Below the pieces are notes generated by a model, which saw nothing but the letters and a program-made list of their open reading frames with translations, made no database searches and was not told the origin of the DNA. A stretch of DNA of 64,000 nt from Mycobacterium sp. 852002-10029_SCH5224772. GTDB lineage: Bacteria > Actinomycetota > Actinomycetes > Mycobacteriales > Mycobacteriaceae. The stretch lies in contig NZ_LZHT01000084.1 in assembly GCF_001667315.1 (NCBI RefSeq), positions 62,001 to 126,000 of the forward strand, read 5' to 3'. Positions 38,637 through 49,068 of the stretch are shown here, in pieces. The position numbers were made by a program, and so were the translations under genes. Numbering within the stretch: the first letter of the stretch is position 1; each line of letters starts with the position of its first letter.

Positions 38637-38671
38637 GCGCTGAATTCTGTTGTCGGCTCTCCGATCCGCGG

Positions 38672-38861
38672 GTACGGTCGGCCGTACACAAGAAGGGAGG
38701 TGGTCCGAGAAATTGATAGCTTCATGGACATGTGAGGTGGCTGCGCGCTAGCTGCATCGGCTCGGAAGAGCTGGCGATACACATGCGCTGGCGAATTCCC
38801 CGCAGTCACCCGGCCCCCGAGCTTCCGGTTTTTGTCCGACCTGGAACATGGCTCGGGGGCC
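38672..38861. other. Structured intergenic region with two perfect hairpins (possible small RNA or leader)
   Basis: The 320-bp gap between pabC and the nitrobindin gene holds GTACGG-TCGG-CCGTAC (38672-38687), then a strong Shine-Dalgarno (AAGGGAGGTGG), a tiny ATGGACATGTGA frame near 38724 and a GTG frame from 38732. A perfect 11-bp stem GGCCCCCGAGC / GCTCGGGGGCC (38812-38822 with 38851-38861) follows. No run of T after the stem supports a classical terminator. The plus-strand frame from 38732 continues into antisense of the next gene and looks non-coding beyond its first 40 codons. Confidence 0.4.
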
Positions 38862-38956
38862 GCTCCATGTCGACAGCCGTGATCGATTGCCCGGCACACG
38901 CTTTCGCATCCCCGCCGATGTCTGTGCGAACGCGGCGGCCCTCGCCCGCGAGGTTG

Positions 38957-39613
38957 TTAGCCGGCGAACCGCGACAGCCGGGCCGACAGATGCGGCACCA
39001 GGCCGCCGTCGGCGTCAACCCGTTCCTCGACATAAGCCAGGTCGCCGCCTTCGACGATGCCGTAGAGCCGTTTGGCGCCGCCGACCAGCAGGCCGGATCT
39101 GCTGCGGGCCAGCGCATCGGTCACCAGTTCCCACGACGACTGGGTGCGCGGTTGCCCGTAGAACAATTCGACATAACCCGCCGAATGCGCCAGCAGCAGT
39201 TCGATCGCTTGGGATTCGCTGGGGTCGTCGGGATCGGTGACAAAGCGCCAGAACCCGGTCTCGCGCAAGTCGCGCTCCTGGTAATCGCCCGTCTCGTTCA
39301 GCCGCCAGGAGCGAGCTTCCCAATTCAGATAGTCGCCGCCGTCGTGCGAGACCACGATCTGCTGACCGAACCGGTAGTCGCCGTCATGCCCGCGGCCTTC
39401 ACCTTCGCCGCGCCAGACGCCGACCAGCGGCAGCAGCGCCAGTAACGCATCGTTGAGATTGGCGCCCTCACGCAGGTTGGCCGTGTCGGCCGGAAGGGGC
39501 AGGTCGTCGAAGGACGGTATGTTGCGGCCGGCGGTCAGCCTGGCGCGCTCAGCGGCGGCGGCCACCGCTCGGTCACCGGAGTTGGTAGCACCCAACGATT
39601 CGTCGGCGGTCAT
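38957..39613 (-). CDS. Nitrobindin-like / FABP-like heme-binding protein (Rv0813c family)
   Basis: A 218-residue beta-barrel protein of the nitrobindin family (DUF1794). The hallmark [11 protein letters not shown] is near residue 65, and the C-terminal heme-proximal His is in LVPHLSARL. Mycobacterial nitrobindins bind ferric heme and can isomerise peroxynitrite. The start is the ATG at 39613 behind GAGGAGCGC; the in-frame extension to 39661 is discounted. The N-terminal 40 residues are Ala-rich and probably disordered. Confidence 0.88.
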   Translation of the reverse strand: MTADESLGATNSGDRAVAAAAERARLTAGRNIPSFDDLPLPADTANLREGANLNDALLALLPLVGVWRGEGEGRGHDGDYRFGQQIVVSHDGGDYLNWEARSWRLNETGDYQERDLRETGFWRFVTDPDDPSESQAIELLLAHSAGYVELFYGQPRTQSSWELVTDALARSRSGLLVGGAKRLYGIVEGGDLAYVEERVDADGGLVPHLSARLSRFAG

Positions 39614-39657
39614 GCGCTCCTCCCCATCGCTGCGCTTTGGATCGTCGCCGGCGCGGG

Positions 39658-39756
39658 TCACGACTCGTCAGTGATGAGCCGGTAGAGGGTGTAGAGGGCG
39701 AACCATGAAATCACCACGACCGCCACAACCAGCATTATCTCGAAGAACAGCACCAC
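39658..39756 (-). CDS. Small leaderless single-TM membrane peptide (32 aa)
   Basis: A 32-residue ORF, GTG at 39756 (or the adjacent GTG at 39753), stop at 39658. Residues about 2-25 form one continuous hydrophobic helix ([20 protein letters not shown]), followed by the YRLITDES tail. No Shine-Dalgarno is present, but TAGACT (39764-39769) ends exactly 7 nt before the GTG, the spacing of leaderless mycobacterial transcripts. It lies between sseC and the nitrobindin gene on the same strand. Not recognised by name; supported by hydrophobic periodicity and promoter geometry only. Confidence 0.6.
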   Translation of the reverse strand: MVLFFEIMLVVAVVVISWFALYTLYRLITDES

Positions 39757-39807
39757 GGGGGCAAGTCTATTCGTCCCGCCGCGCCCCTGCTGGGGGCAGC
39801 TGGTGGA

Positions 39808-40110
39808 TCAGGCGATCTTGACGTCGACCTCGTGGATACCGGCGCCCGACGGCGTCACCACGGCGTTGCCGTTGCCGGCCGCCGACAGCGCCCGCAGCGT
39901 CCAGGATCCCGGTGCGGCGAAGAACCGGAAGTCACCGGTAGCCGACGCCACCACCTCTGCGGTGAACTCGTCCGACGAGTCCAGCAAGCGGACGAACGCG
40001 CCACCCACTGCCTGACCCTCGCCGTCCACGACTCGGCCGGTGATCACCGTTTCCTTCTCCAGGTCGACGCTGGCGGGCAACGTCAGTCCTTGCTTCGGTG
40101 CAGAGCACAT
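39808..40110 (-). CDS. sseC: SseC-like DUF1416 protein
   Basis: A 100-residue protein corresponding to SseC2 (Rv0814c). It contains a beta-sandwich-type domain around ETVITGRVVDGEGQAVGGAFVRLLD and FRFFAAPGSWTLRAL. The start MCSAPKQGL has a Cys at position 2, as in the family. It follows cysA2 with one intervening base, so it is co-translated. Thought to serve sulfur transfer or molybdopterin/thio-cofactor biosynthesis with the rhodanese; the mechanism is not established. Confidence 0.92.
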   Translation of the reverse strand: MCSAPKQGLTLPASVDLEKETVITGRVVDGEGQAVGGAFVRLLDSSDEFTAEVVASATGDFRFFAAPGSWTLRALSAAGNGNAVVTPSGAGIHEVDVKIA

Positions 40111-40111
40111 A

Positions 40112-40966
40112 TCAGCTTCCCAACTCGATCGGGGCCCCCACCAGGGAGCCGTATTCCGTCCAACTGCCGTCGTAGTTCTTGACATTCCTGTGGCCGAGCA
40201 ATTCGTAGAGAACGAACCACGTATGCGACGACCGCTCGCCGATGCGGCAGTAGGCGATCGTTTCTTTGTTGCCGTCCAGGCCGGCGGCGGCGTACAGCTT
40301 GGCCAGCTCCTCGTCGGACTTGAAGGTGCCGTCCTCGTTGGCCGCCCTGCTCCACGGCACGTTGATGGCGCCGGGGATGTGGCCGGGCCGCTGGCTTTGT
40401 TCCTGCGGCAGATGCGCGGGCGCCAGGATCTTGCCGGAGAACTCGTCGGGGGAGCGCACGTCGACGAGGTTCTTGACGTTGATGGCCGCGATGACGTCGT
40501 CGCGGAACGCCCGGATGCTGTTGTCCGGCGCGGCCGCCGTGTACGAGGTCGCCGGCCGGTCGACGGTGTCGCTGGACAGCGCGCGGCCGTCGAGCTCCCA
40601 CTTTTTGCGCCCGCCGTCGAGCAGCTTGACCTTGTCATGGCCGTACAGCTTGAAATACCAGTACGCGTAGGCGGCGAACCAGTTGTTGTTGCCGCCGTAG
40701 AGGATCACGGTGTCGTCATTGGAGATGCCCCGCTCGCTGAGCAGTTTCGAGAACTGCTGAGCGTCGACGAAGTCGCGCTTGACCGGGTCCTGCAAATCGG
40801 AGCGCCAGTCCAGCTTGATCGCGCCGGGGATGTGACCGGCGTCGTAAGCGCTGGTGTCCTCGTCGACTTCGACGAAGACGACGCCAGAGGCGTCGAGATT
40901 GCTCTCAGCCCAGTCGGTGGAGACCAGGACGTCGGAGCGTGCCATGGAATGGGTCCTTTCAATCAC
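40112..40966 (-). CDS. cysA2: Thiosulfate sulfurtransferase (rhodanese) CysA2-type
   Basis: A 284-residue double-rhodanese enzyme. The N-terminal inactive domain spans about residues 10-125. The C-terminal catalytic domain carries Cys240 in the active loop C-R-I-G-E-R-S. It transfers sulfane sulfur from thiosulfate to acceptors such as cyanide or protein thiols. The operon is led by the polycysteine ORF and the DUF4395 gene and followed by sseC. Expression is therefore probably attenuated by cysteine supply. Confidence 0.95.
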   Translation of the reverse strand: MIERTHSMARSDVLVSTDWAESNLDASGVVFVEVDEDTSAYDAGHIPGAIKLDWRSDLQDPVKRDFVDAQQFSKLLSERGISNDDTVILYGGNNNWFAAYAYWYFKLYGHDKVKLLDGGRKKWELDGRALSSDTVDRPATSYTAAAPDNSIRAFRDDVIAAINVKNLVDVRSPDEFSGKILAPAHLPQEQSQRPGHIPGAINVPWSRAANEDGTFKSDEELAKLYAAAGLDGNKETIAYCRIGERSSHTWFVLYELLGHRNVKNYDGSWTEYGSLVGAPIELGS

Positions 40967-40982
40967 TTTTGGTTACAGCAGG

Positions 40983-41453
40983 TCAGGTGGGGCGCGCGCT
41001 GCGCCGGAAGCGGGCCACCAGCGGGTAGAGCTGGCAGCCCAGGCAGACGCCGAAGGCCGCGTTGAGGAACGCGGCCACCAGGGCGGCCGCGGTGGCGACG
41101 ACGCCGACCGGGGCGGTGCCGGCGGCGAAGCCGGCGCTCCCGCAGATCGCGAAGATCAGTCCGACGAGTTGGGCGAACTTCAGCGGCGCGGTGGGTTCGC
41201 GATCCTGCACCGGCCCCAGCCGGGGCGCGACCACAGCGGCGAATATCCGGCCGTAGGGATGCTTGCGGGGGCCGCCGGTGGCGCCGATCGCGAAGATGAC
41301 GGCCTGGGCGGCCAGGATCACCGCCGCCCCCGCTGGGCTGAGCGCCGACACGATCAGCGCCAGCACCAAGACTGCGGTGGTCACCCAGGCGGCGAAGCGT
41401 GGTCCACGCACGTCGACGAGGTCGGGCTGCGTGGTGGTGTTGCTGCTCGGCAA
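40983..41453 (-). CDS. DUF4395 integral membrane protein
   Basis: A 156-residue membrane protein with four predicted helices, matching DUF4395: VRGPRFAAWVTTAVLVLALIV early and FLNAAFGVCLGCQLYPLVARF late (parts shown). The CLGCQLY motif has two conserved cysteines, suggesting a redox or sulfur-carrier function at the membrane. It lies 16 bp upstream of cysA2 and 104 bp downstream of the polycysteine ORF. Members are often next to thioredoxin-like and rhodanese genes, as here. Confidence 0.9.
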   Translation of the reverse strand: MPSSNTTTQPDLVDVRGPRFAAWVTTAVLVLALIVSALSPAGAAVILAAQAVIFAIGATGGPRKHPYGRIFAAVVAPRLGPVQDREPTAPLKFAQLVGLIFAICGSAGFAAGTAPVGVVATAAALVAAFLNAAFGVCLGCQLYPLVARFRRSARPT

Positions 41454-41557
41454 GGTGTTACTCCTCGATACCCCTGTTGCTCACGGAAACGACGATGGGA
41501 GAGGCGCCACGGTCGGGATCCGGGCCCGCTCCGAGTGCTACGCGAAAGCGCGGCTAC

Positions 41558-41647
41558 TCAGCAGCAACAGCAACAACAACAGCCCGCGGTGCGGCACAGC
41601 TCAACTGCGCGACGCTTGGTGAGCAAGGGCTCGAGGCGGGCTAACAC
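41558..41647 (-). CDS. Leaderless polycysteine attenuator ORF (29 aa)
   Basis: A 29-residue ORF ending in AGCCCCCCC (seven consecutive Cys, codons TGT/TGC) and then TGA. It begins with GTG at 41647. TAAGCT at 41655-41660 ends 7 nt before the GTG, indicating a leaderless mRNA. In mycobacteria such polycysteine ORFs are published as cysteine-responsive attenuators: ribosome stalling at the Cys run when Cys-tRNA is scarce raises expression of the downstream sulfur genes. Here the downstream genes are DUF4395-cysA2-sseC. The other Cys (ELCRTAG) lies six codons before the run. Too short for standard ORF callers. Confidence 0.85.
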   Translation of the reverse strand: MLARLEPLLTKRRAVELCRTAGCCCCCCC

Positions 41648-41654
41648 GTCGGTC

Positions 41655-41660
41655 AGCTTA
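41655..41660 (-). promoter_or_regulatory. -10 element TAAGCT for the leaderless polycysteine ORF
   Basis: Matches TANNNT. The 7-nt gap to GTG places transcription start at the start codon. It lies 16 bp after the thiX stop, so the sulfur operon has its own promoter. Confidence 0.7.
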
Positions 41661-41676
41661 CCCAATGACACCGTGG

Positions 41677-42099
41677 TCAAGCCAACAGCGGTTTCAAGAC
41701 GGACCGCAGGTCGGCGGCGCTGGGCACTCCAGACGTCCGGTAGCGCTGCCGCCCGTCGACATCGAAGATCAACGTGGTCGGCAGGGACAGCACCGAATAG
41801 CGGCGGGCCGTGTCCGGATCGGCGTCCAGATCGACCTCGACGTGGGCCACCTCGCCCAGGTCGGCGCAGACCTGCACCACGACCCGGCGAACCCGGTCGC
41901 ACGGCCCACACCATGGGGCGCTGAAATGCACGACGGTGGGTCCGCTGCGGGAAAGCCCCAGCGCTGCGACGTCGCCGGCGGTGTCTCGATCCGGCTCGGA
42001 GTCGACTTCCCGGATGCTGCCGGAGCGTCGGGTCAACAACCAGCCCGCGAGGGCCGCGGAGCGGAGCACCGCGACGATCACCACGATGACCGTCACCAT
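41677..42099 (-). CDS. thiX: Membrane-anchored thioredoxin-like protein ThiX
   Basis: A 140-residue thioredoxin-fold protein with an N-terminal TM anchor (MVTVIVVIVAVL...LAGWLL, residues 1-22) and the active site W-C64-G-P-C67. The cis-Pro segment is SLPTTLIF. The start ATG at 42099 gives the length known for Rv0816c; the longer frame from 42168 is Arg/Pro-rich and would overlap lmeA. Probably faces the cell envelope as a thiol oxidoreductase. Neighbour of the rhodanese operon. Confidence 0.9.
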   Translation of the reverse strand: MVTVIVVIVAVLRSAALAGWLLTRRSGSIREVDSEPDRDTAGDVAALGLSRSGPTVVHFSAPWCGPCDRVRRVVVQVCADLGEVAHVEVDLDADPDTARRYSVLSLPTTLIFDVDGRQRYRTSGVPSAADLRSVLKPLLA

Positions 42100-42148
42100 G
42101 GGCGCCGGTCCTGCCCATCGTGGTGCTCGGCGGCGTGGCGGGCATGCG

Positions 42149-42973
42149 TCATGACCGTTTAAACCCATCGAGGGTCACGGTTACTCCGTAGGTGATGCCC
42201 TCGATGATGACGTCGGAGCCGCGCGCCCCCTCGGTGGTGGGCGCGACTCCGAAGGGGAGTTGCTGGTCGGGAAGTCTGCCGCCGAAGGCGTGCAGCACAG
42301 CGTCCCGCTTGTCCGTCGGGACGGCCTGGTCGGCGGTGTCCGGCCCGGTGAGGACCCCGGTGGGGGTGAAAACCAACGTGCCCGGGTCATCGGGGGCGAT
42401 GGAAAGGTCGACCGAGACGCTGACTCGTCGATCGAAGCCGGCCGATTTGGGTGTGCCGGTGAACACCAGCCCGTGGCTGTCCGAGATGCCCGAGGCGGTG
42501 ACGCCGCCGGTGGCGGTGTTGGTCTCCTTGGGCGGGGCCTCCACCATCAGGTCGCTGATGCCCAGGTATCGGCCCAGGTGCGTCGAGTCGATGATGATGC
42601 GGCTCTCCAGTTTGTCCACCGCCAGCTTCGCATCGGTCCTGATCAGCCAGGACGCGTGCGTGAGATCCACCGAGTACATCGTGGCTTCGAGGGTGGCCTT
42701 GCCGGTCATCGCGTGTTCGACCGCGTTGGCCTTGATCTCCAGCTGGTCGTAATTGCCGCGGATGGCCTGGGGAATAAAGGGAAACGCCACGATGGCCACG
42801 AATGGGTCGCTGCCCAGGTCGGCCGCTTTACGCACGCTGGCCGACAGCCGGTATTCGGCGTAGATGCTGGTGCCGTAGTCGACAGCGATCGCACCGAGGG
42901 CGACCACGGCCACCAGAATCGCGGTTGCGGTCACAGCAATCAGCACCTTGCGCACCCGCATATTGTGGCGCAC
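42149..42973 (-). CDS. lmeA: LmeA-like DUF2993 periplasmic lipid-binding protein
   Basis: A 274-residue envelope protein with an N-terminal signal/TM segment (residues about 9-32) and a DUF2993 domain of long beta strands. LmeA (Rv0817c family) binds phospholipid and sustains the mannosyltransferase MptA in lipomannan/lipoarabinomannan elongation. Two ATGs near the 5' end (42973 and 42961) are both plausible. It is separated by 49 bp from thiX and by 157 bp from the divergent glnR. Confidence 0.9.
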   Translation of the reverse strand: MRHNMRVRKVLIAVTATAILVAVVALGAIAVDYGTSIYAEYRLSASVRKAADLGSDPFVAIVAFPFIPQAIRGNYDQLEIKANAVEHAMTGKATLEATMYSVDLTHASWLIRTDAKLAVDKLESRIIIDSTHLGRYLGISDLMVEAPPKETNTATGGVTASGISDSHGLVFTGTPKSAGFDRRVSVSVDLSIAPDDPGTLVFTPTGVLTGPDTADQAVPTDKRDAVLHAFGGRLPDQQLPFGVAPTTEGARGSDVIIEGITYGVTVTLDGFKRS

Positions 42974-43052
42974 CCCCCGGCGGTGCCTGATTGCCCGTGG
43001 CAGGGCTCACAGTGGCTCGTCTGCCACGCGAAAACAGCAGGTATCACGTTAT

Positions 43053-43076
43053 CGTTAGATGACCTGGTAACTAACG
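43053..43076. promoter_or_regulatory. Inverted repeat CGTTAG-N12-CTAACG upstream of glnR
   Basis: Six-base perfect arms at 43053-43058 and 43071-43076 lie 55 bp upstream of the glnR start, in the lmeA-glnR divergent space. The GGTAAC adjoining the right arm is loosely GlnR-box-like. Weak evidence. Confidence 0.35.
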
Positions 43077-43130
43077 CGTGATGGCGTTGTGAATTTGGGA
43101 GATGCCGTTCCCCCGAGCTGGAGGGGCTAG

Positions 43131-44866
<1,736 letters not shown>

Positions 44867-44976
44867 CCTGGTCCTTGCTACCGAGACGTTGCTGTGCGCC
44901 GCTTCGGCGCATACTTTCGCCGCGACTAGGCAACCTGACAAGGGATGCGTCCGGAACGTGTCAGAAAGCGAGAGCG

Positions 44977-46101
44977 GTGAAGCTCGACAGGCAGGGCAGG
45001 GCGCTGGCCGCGGTGCTGTTGGCGGCGGCACTCGGAGCCACAGCGCTGGCCGCCTGCGGCAGCGATGAGAACCGCCGCGGGGCCACGGTGCCCAACATCA
45101 CCGGCGGCCCCGGCACCGCGGGGTGCGGCGGCAAGAGCAAGCTGACGGCGGAAGGCTCGACCGCCCAAGCGAACGCGGTCACGGTCTTCAACCAGGTGTG
45201 GGGCCAGTACTGCCCGGGCAAGGGCCTGGCCTACAACCCGACCGGGTCGGGCGCCGGCCGCGAGCAGTTCATCGCCGGGCACGTGGATTTCGCGGGGGCC
45301 GACTCTCCGCTGGTGGCCGAACAGATCGGCCCCGCCGCCAACCGGTGCGGCGGCAACCCGGCATGGGACCTGCCCCTGGTGTTCGGTCCGATCGCGATCA
45401 CCTATAACCTGCCGGGGATTCCGGGCCTGGTGGTCAGCAGTGACGCGGTGGCCAAAATTTTCACCGGCAAGATCACGGCGTGGAACGACCCCATCTTGGC
45501 CGGCCTCAATCCGGGTGTGGCGCTGCCTGACACCAGGATCACGCCGATCTACCGGTCCGACTCGTCGGGAACCACCGACAACGTGCAGAAGTATCTGACC
45601 GCCGCCGCACCGCAGAGCTGGGCCAAGGGAGTCGGCACGGAATTTCAGGGAGGCGTCGGCGAGGGTGCGGCGAAGTCGTCCGGGGTCATTCAGGCGGTGC
45701 GAACCATTCCGGGCGCCATCGGATACGTCCAGAAGGGTTTCGCCGACCAGGCCGGCATGTCCTACGCCAAAATCGCCACCCGCGGCGGGGTGGTCCCGCT
45801 CACCAACGACACGGCCGGAAACGCCATCAAGGCGGCCAAATTCCTCGGCGAGGGAAACGACCTGTTGCTCAACCTCAACGCCATGTACGGCTCGCAGGAG
45901 CCGGGCGTCTACCCGTTGGTGCTCGTCACCTACGAGATCGTCTGCTCCAAGGGTTACGACGCCGAGACCGCCGGGGCCATCAAATCGTTCCTCTCCGTGG
46001 CCGCCACCAGCGGGCAAGCCGAACTGTCCTCGGCCGGTTACATTCCGCTGCCCGATAGGGTCAAGGAGAGACTGGTCGCCGCGATCGACGCGCTGCAGTG
46101 A
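44977..46101 (+). CDS. pstS: Phosphate ABC transporter substrate-binding lipoprotein PstS
   Basis: A 374-residue lipoprotein with a type II signal peptide; the lipobox is LAAC with lipidated Cys27. Phosphate-binding segments are STAQANAVTVF, TGSGAGREQF, VDFAGADSP and SDSSGTTDN. GTG start at 44977; the in-frame extension to 44875 has no signal logic. First gene of a pstS-pstC-pstA-phoT operon that feeds inorganic phosphate in under starvation. In M. tuberculosis other pst copies lie elsewhere; the complete set next to phoT is typical of MAC by recall. Confidence 0.96.
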   Translation: MKLDRQGRALAAVLLAAALGATALAACGSDENRRGATVPNITGGPGTAGCGGKSKLTAEGSTAQANAVTVFNQVWGQYCPGKGLAYNPTGSGAGREQFIAGHVDFAGADSPLVAEQIGPAANRCGGNPAWDLPLVFGPIAITYNLPGIPGLVVSSDAVAKIFTGKITAWNDPILAGLNPGVALPDTRITPIYRSDSSGTTDNVQKYLTAAAPQSWAKGVGTEFQGGVGEGAAKSSGVIQAVRTIPGAIGYVQKGFADQAGMSYAKIATRGGVVPLTNDTAGNAIKAAKFLGEGNDLLLNLNAMYGSQEPGVYPLVLVTYEIVCSKGYDAETAGAIKSFLSVAATSGQAELSSAGYIPLPDRVKERLVAAIDALQ

Positions 46102-46152
46102 CCAGGTGAATCGGGTTCCAAGGAGCGACGGCAGAACTGTGGCGGGATCGCA

Positions 46153-47196
46153 GTGACGGAATCTTCAGGGCCAAACCCCATCGACGCAGGCTCGGGCTCG
46201 GTCCTCGCCGCGTCATTGCCCGAGTCGCCGACGACGCCCACCAGCCCCTGGGGCGAGGGGCGATCGCATGCGGGAGACCGGCTATTCCGTTGGCTCGCGC
46301 AGGCCTCGGGCGCGCTGATCATCGCGGTGATCGCCGCGATCGCCGCGTTCCTGTTCGGGCGAGCGGCACCGGCGTTGCAGCGCAATCGCGAGAACTTCTT
46401 CAGCTACGGCGGCAATTGGGTCACCACCGACACCTCGGCGATGCACTTCGGGATCGCCAGCCTGCTGCCGGTCACCGTATTCGTGTCGCTGTTCGCGTTG
46501 ACCCTGGCCATGCCGGTCGCGCTGGGCGTGGCGCTGTTCGTCACGCAGTACGCACCCCGGCGGGTCGCGGTACCCCTGGCCTACGCGGTCGATCTGCTGG
46601 CCGCGGTGCCCTCGATCATCTACGGCGCCTGGGGGCTGTACGTGTTGGCGCCGCAACTGCGCCCCGTCGCCACCTGGCTCAACCGCTCCCTGGGGTGGTG
46701 CTTCCTGTTCGCCGACGGCAACGCCTCGGCCGCTGGTGGCGGCACCATCTTCACCGGCGGCATCGTCCTGGCGGTGATGATTCTGCCGATCATCACCGCC
46801 GTCACCCGCGAAGTGTTCGTTCAGACACCGCAGGACCAGGTCGAAGCCGCGCTGGCGCTCGGCGCCACGCGGTGGGAAGTGGTCAAGACCGTCACGCTGC
46901 CGTTCGGGCGGTCGGGCTACATCAGCGGCGGCATGCTGGGGCTGGGCCGCGCCCTGGGCGAGACGGTCGCGCTGCTGATCATCTTGCGGGGTACCCAGTC
47001 GGCGTTCGGCTGGTCGCTGTTCGACGGCGGCTCCACCTTCGCCACCACAATCGCGGGCGCCGCCGCGGAATTCGACGACCGATTCAAGACGGGCGCGTAC
47101 ATCGCCGCGGGGTTGACGCTCTTCGTGCTCACCTTCCTGGTCGATGCCCTGGCCCGGGGTGCGGTCGCCGGGGCGGGCCGAAAGGCCGCCCGATGA
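46153..47196 (+). CDS. pstC: Phosphate ABC transporter permease PstC
   Basis: A 347-residue inner membrane permease with six predicted helices. The EAA loop that contacts the ATPase is [23 protein letters not shown] start with a loosely conserved N-terminal tail. The stop overlaps the pstA ATG (ATGA). Confidence 0.96.
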   Translation: MTESSGPNPIDAGSGSVLAASLPESPTTPTSPWGEGRSHAGDRLFRWLAQASGALIIAVIAAIAAFLFGRAAPALQRNRENFFSYGGNWVTTDTSAMHFGIASLLPVTVFVSLFALTLAMPVALGVALFVTQYAPRRVAVPLAYAVDLLAAVPSIIYGAWGLYVLAPQLRPVATWLNRSLGWCFLFADGNASAAGGGTIFTGGIVLAVMILPIITAVTREVFVQTPQDQVEAALALGATRWEVVKTVTLPFGRSGYISGGMLGLGRALGETVALLIILRGTQSAFGWSLFDGGSTFATTIAGAAAEFDDRFKTGAYIAAGLTLFVLTFLVDALARGAVAGAGRKAAR

Positions 47197-48107
47197 CGTC
47201 GATGTTGGACCGCCCGCTCAAGCCGCGGACGTTCTCACCGGTCTCCCGGCGCCGTCGTATCGCGAACCGTGTTGCGACGGTGCTGGTTTCGCTGGCGCTG
47301 CTGGTGGCCGTGGCGCCGCTGGTGATGGTGCTGTGGTCGGTGACCGTCAAGGGATTCAAGGCGATCACGTCAACTGTGTGGTGGTCGCACTCGCAAGCCG
47401 GGATGACGGCCTTCGTGACCGGTGGCGGCGCCTATCACGCGCTGGTCGGCACCGTGCTGCAGGGATTGGTGTGCGCCGTCATCTCCATCCCGATCGGTCT
47501 CATGGTCGCGATCTATTTGGTCGAATACGGTGGGGGCACCGCGCTGGGCCGGCTGGCCTCTTTCATGGTGGACATTCTGAGCGGCGTGCCCTCGATCGTG
47601 GCGGCGTTGTTCGTCTATGCGTTGTGGGTGGCCACGCTGGGCCTCCCCCGGTCCGAGTTCGCGGTGTCGCTGGCGCTCGTCTTGCTGATGCTCCCGGTGA
47701 TCGTTCGCGCGACGGAGGAAATGCTGCGGGTCGTTCCGATGGACCTTCGCGAGGCCAGTTATGCGCTGGGCATCACCAAATGGAAGACCATCGTCCGGGT
47801 AGTCATCCCCACCGGGCTGTCCGGCATCGTCACCGGGATCTTGCTGGCGATGGCCCGAGTGATGGGGGAGACGGCGCCGCTGCTGATCCTCGTCGGCTAT
47901 GCCCAGTCGATGAACTTCAATGTCTTCAGCGACTTCATGGGGACGCTGCCAGGCATGATGTACAACCAGACGTCGGCCGGCGCGGGCCTCAACCCCATCC
48001 CCACGGATCGGTTGTGGGGTGCCGCGTTAACCCTCATCCTGGTGATCGCCACGATCAATATCGTGGCTCGAGTGATAGCGAAATTCCTTGGCGCCAGAAA
48101 GTCATAG
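47193..48107 (+). CDS. pstA: Phosphate ABC transporter permease PstA
   Basis: A 304-residue partner permease, six predicted helices, with the EAA loop [23 protein letters not shown] at 47193 (MTSMLDRP), translationally coupled to pstC. The end of the protein ([15 protein letters not shown]) is typical. Together with PstC it forms the membrane channel of the Pst importer. Confidence 0.96.
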   Translation: MTSMLDRPLKPRTFSPVSRRRRIANRVATVLVSLALLVAVAPLVMVLWSVTVKGFKAITSTVWWSHSQAGMTAFVTGGGAYHALVGTVLQGLVCAVISIPIGLMVAIYLVEYGGGTALGRLASFMVDILSGVPSIVAALFVYALWVATLGLPRSEFAVSLALVLLMLPVIVRATEEMLRVVPMDLREASYALGITKWKTIVRVVIPTGLSGIVTGILLAMARVMGETAPLLILVGYAQSMNFNVFSDFMGTLPGMMYNQTSAGAGLNPIPTDRLWGAALTLILVIATINIVARVIAKFLGARKS

Positions 48108-48119
48108 GCAGGAGCAGTA

Positions 48120-48896
48120 GTGGCCAAACGGTTGGACCTCAAGGGCGTCAACATCTACTACGGGCCGTTTCACGCCGTCGCCGAGGTGACGTTGACGGTT
48201 CTGCCGCGCAGCGTGACGGCGTTCATCGGTCCGTCGGGTTGCGGCAAGACGACGGTGCTGCGCACCCTCAACCGCATGCACGAGGTGGTGCCCGGCGGAC
48301 GCGTCGAGGGCAGCGTGCTCCTCGATGACGAGGACATCTACGGCGCGGGCGTCGACCCGGTCGGTGTGCGCCGGGCCATCGGGATGGTGTTTCAGCGGCC
48401 GAACCCGTTCCCCGCCATGTCAATTCGCGACAACGTGGTGGCCGGCCTGAAGCTACAAGGTGTGCGCAATCGCAAGGCGCTCGATGAGACGGCCGAATAC
48501 TCGTTGCGCGGGGCAAACCTGTGGGACGAGGTCAAGGATCGGTTGGACCGGCCCGGTGGTGGACTGTCCGGCGGCCAGCAGCAGCGACTGTGCATCGCGA
48601 GGGCCATTGCCGTGCAACCCGACGTGCTGCTCATGGACGAGCCCTGCTCGGCGCTGGACCCGATCTCGACGATGGCCATCGAAGAGCTGATCGGCGAGTT
48701 GAAGCAGGCCTACACCATCGTCATCGTCACCCACAACATGCAGCAGGCTGCCCGGGTCAGCGATTACACCGCGTTTTTCAACCTCGAAGCCGTCGGAAAA
48801 CCGGGGCGGCTGATCGAGGTCGACGACACCGAGAAGATCTTTTCCAACCCGAGCCAAAAGGCGACCGAGGACTACATCTCCGGCCGCTTCGGCTAG
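48120..48896 (+). CDS. phoT: Phosphate ABC transporter ATP-binding protein PhoT (PstB)
   Basis: A 258-residue ABC ATPase. Walker A is GPSGCGKTT (from residue 37), the signature is [10 protein letters not shown] (near 150), Walker B is [13 protein letters not shown], and the switch His is in [14 protein letters not shown] start after AGGAG. It energises PstC/PstA. Its stop codon lies inside the first 57-bp repeat unit. Confidence 0.97.
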   Translation: MAKRLDLKGVNIYYGPFHAVAEVTLTVLPRSVTAFIGPSGCGKTTVLRTLNRMHEVVPGGRVEGSVLLDDEDIYGAGVDPVGVRRAIGMVFQRPNPFPAMSIRDNVVAGLKLQGVRNRKALDETAEYSLRGANLWDEVKDRLDRPGGGLSGGQQQRLCIARAIAVQPDVLLMDEPCSALDPISTMAIEELIGELKQAYTIVIVTHNMQQAARVSDYTAFFNLEAVGKPGRLIEVDDTEKIFSNPSQKATEDYISGRFG

Positions 48897-49063
48897 CCCG
48901 AAGACGAAGCAGCTCGCGTAGCGAGGTGTGAGGAGTCGGGCGATTCGACCTAGCCCGAAGACGAAGCAGCTCGCGTAGCGAGGTGTGAGGAGTCGGGCGA
49001 TTCGACCTAGCCCGAGGACGAAGCAGCTCGCGTAGCGGGGTGTGAGGAGTCGGGCAATTCGAC
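48893..49063. repeat. 57-bp tandem repeat, three copies (MIRU/VNTR-like)
   Basis: Exactly three 57-bp units start at 48893, 48950 and 49007. Each begins CTAGCCCGA and contains GCAGCTCGCGTAGCG, GTGTGAGGAGTCGGGC and ATTCGAC. The first unit overlaps the phoT TAG stop. They occupy the whole convergent space between phoT and phoY2. Units 1 and 2 are identical and unit 3 has a few substitutions, so copy number is probably variable between strains. Confidence 0.92.
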
Positions 49064-49068
49064 TCAGC

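Noticed and set aside
38732..39445. Plus-strand 237-codon frame over the nitrobindin gene
   Set aside because: Most of it is antisense to a clear conserved gene with typical mirror composition. Only its first 40 codons lie in the intergenic region.
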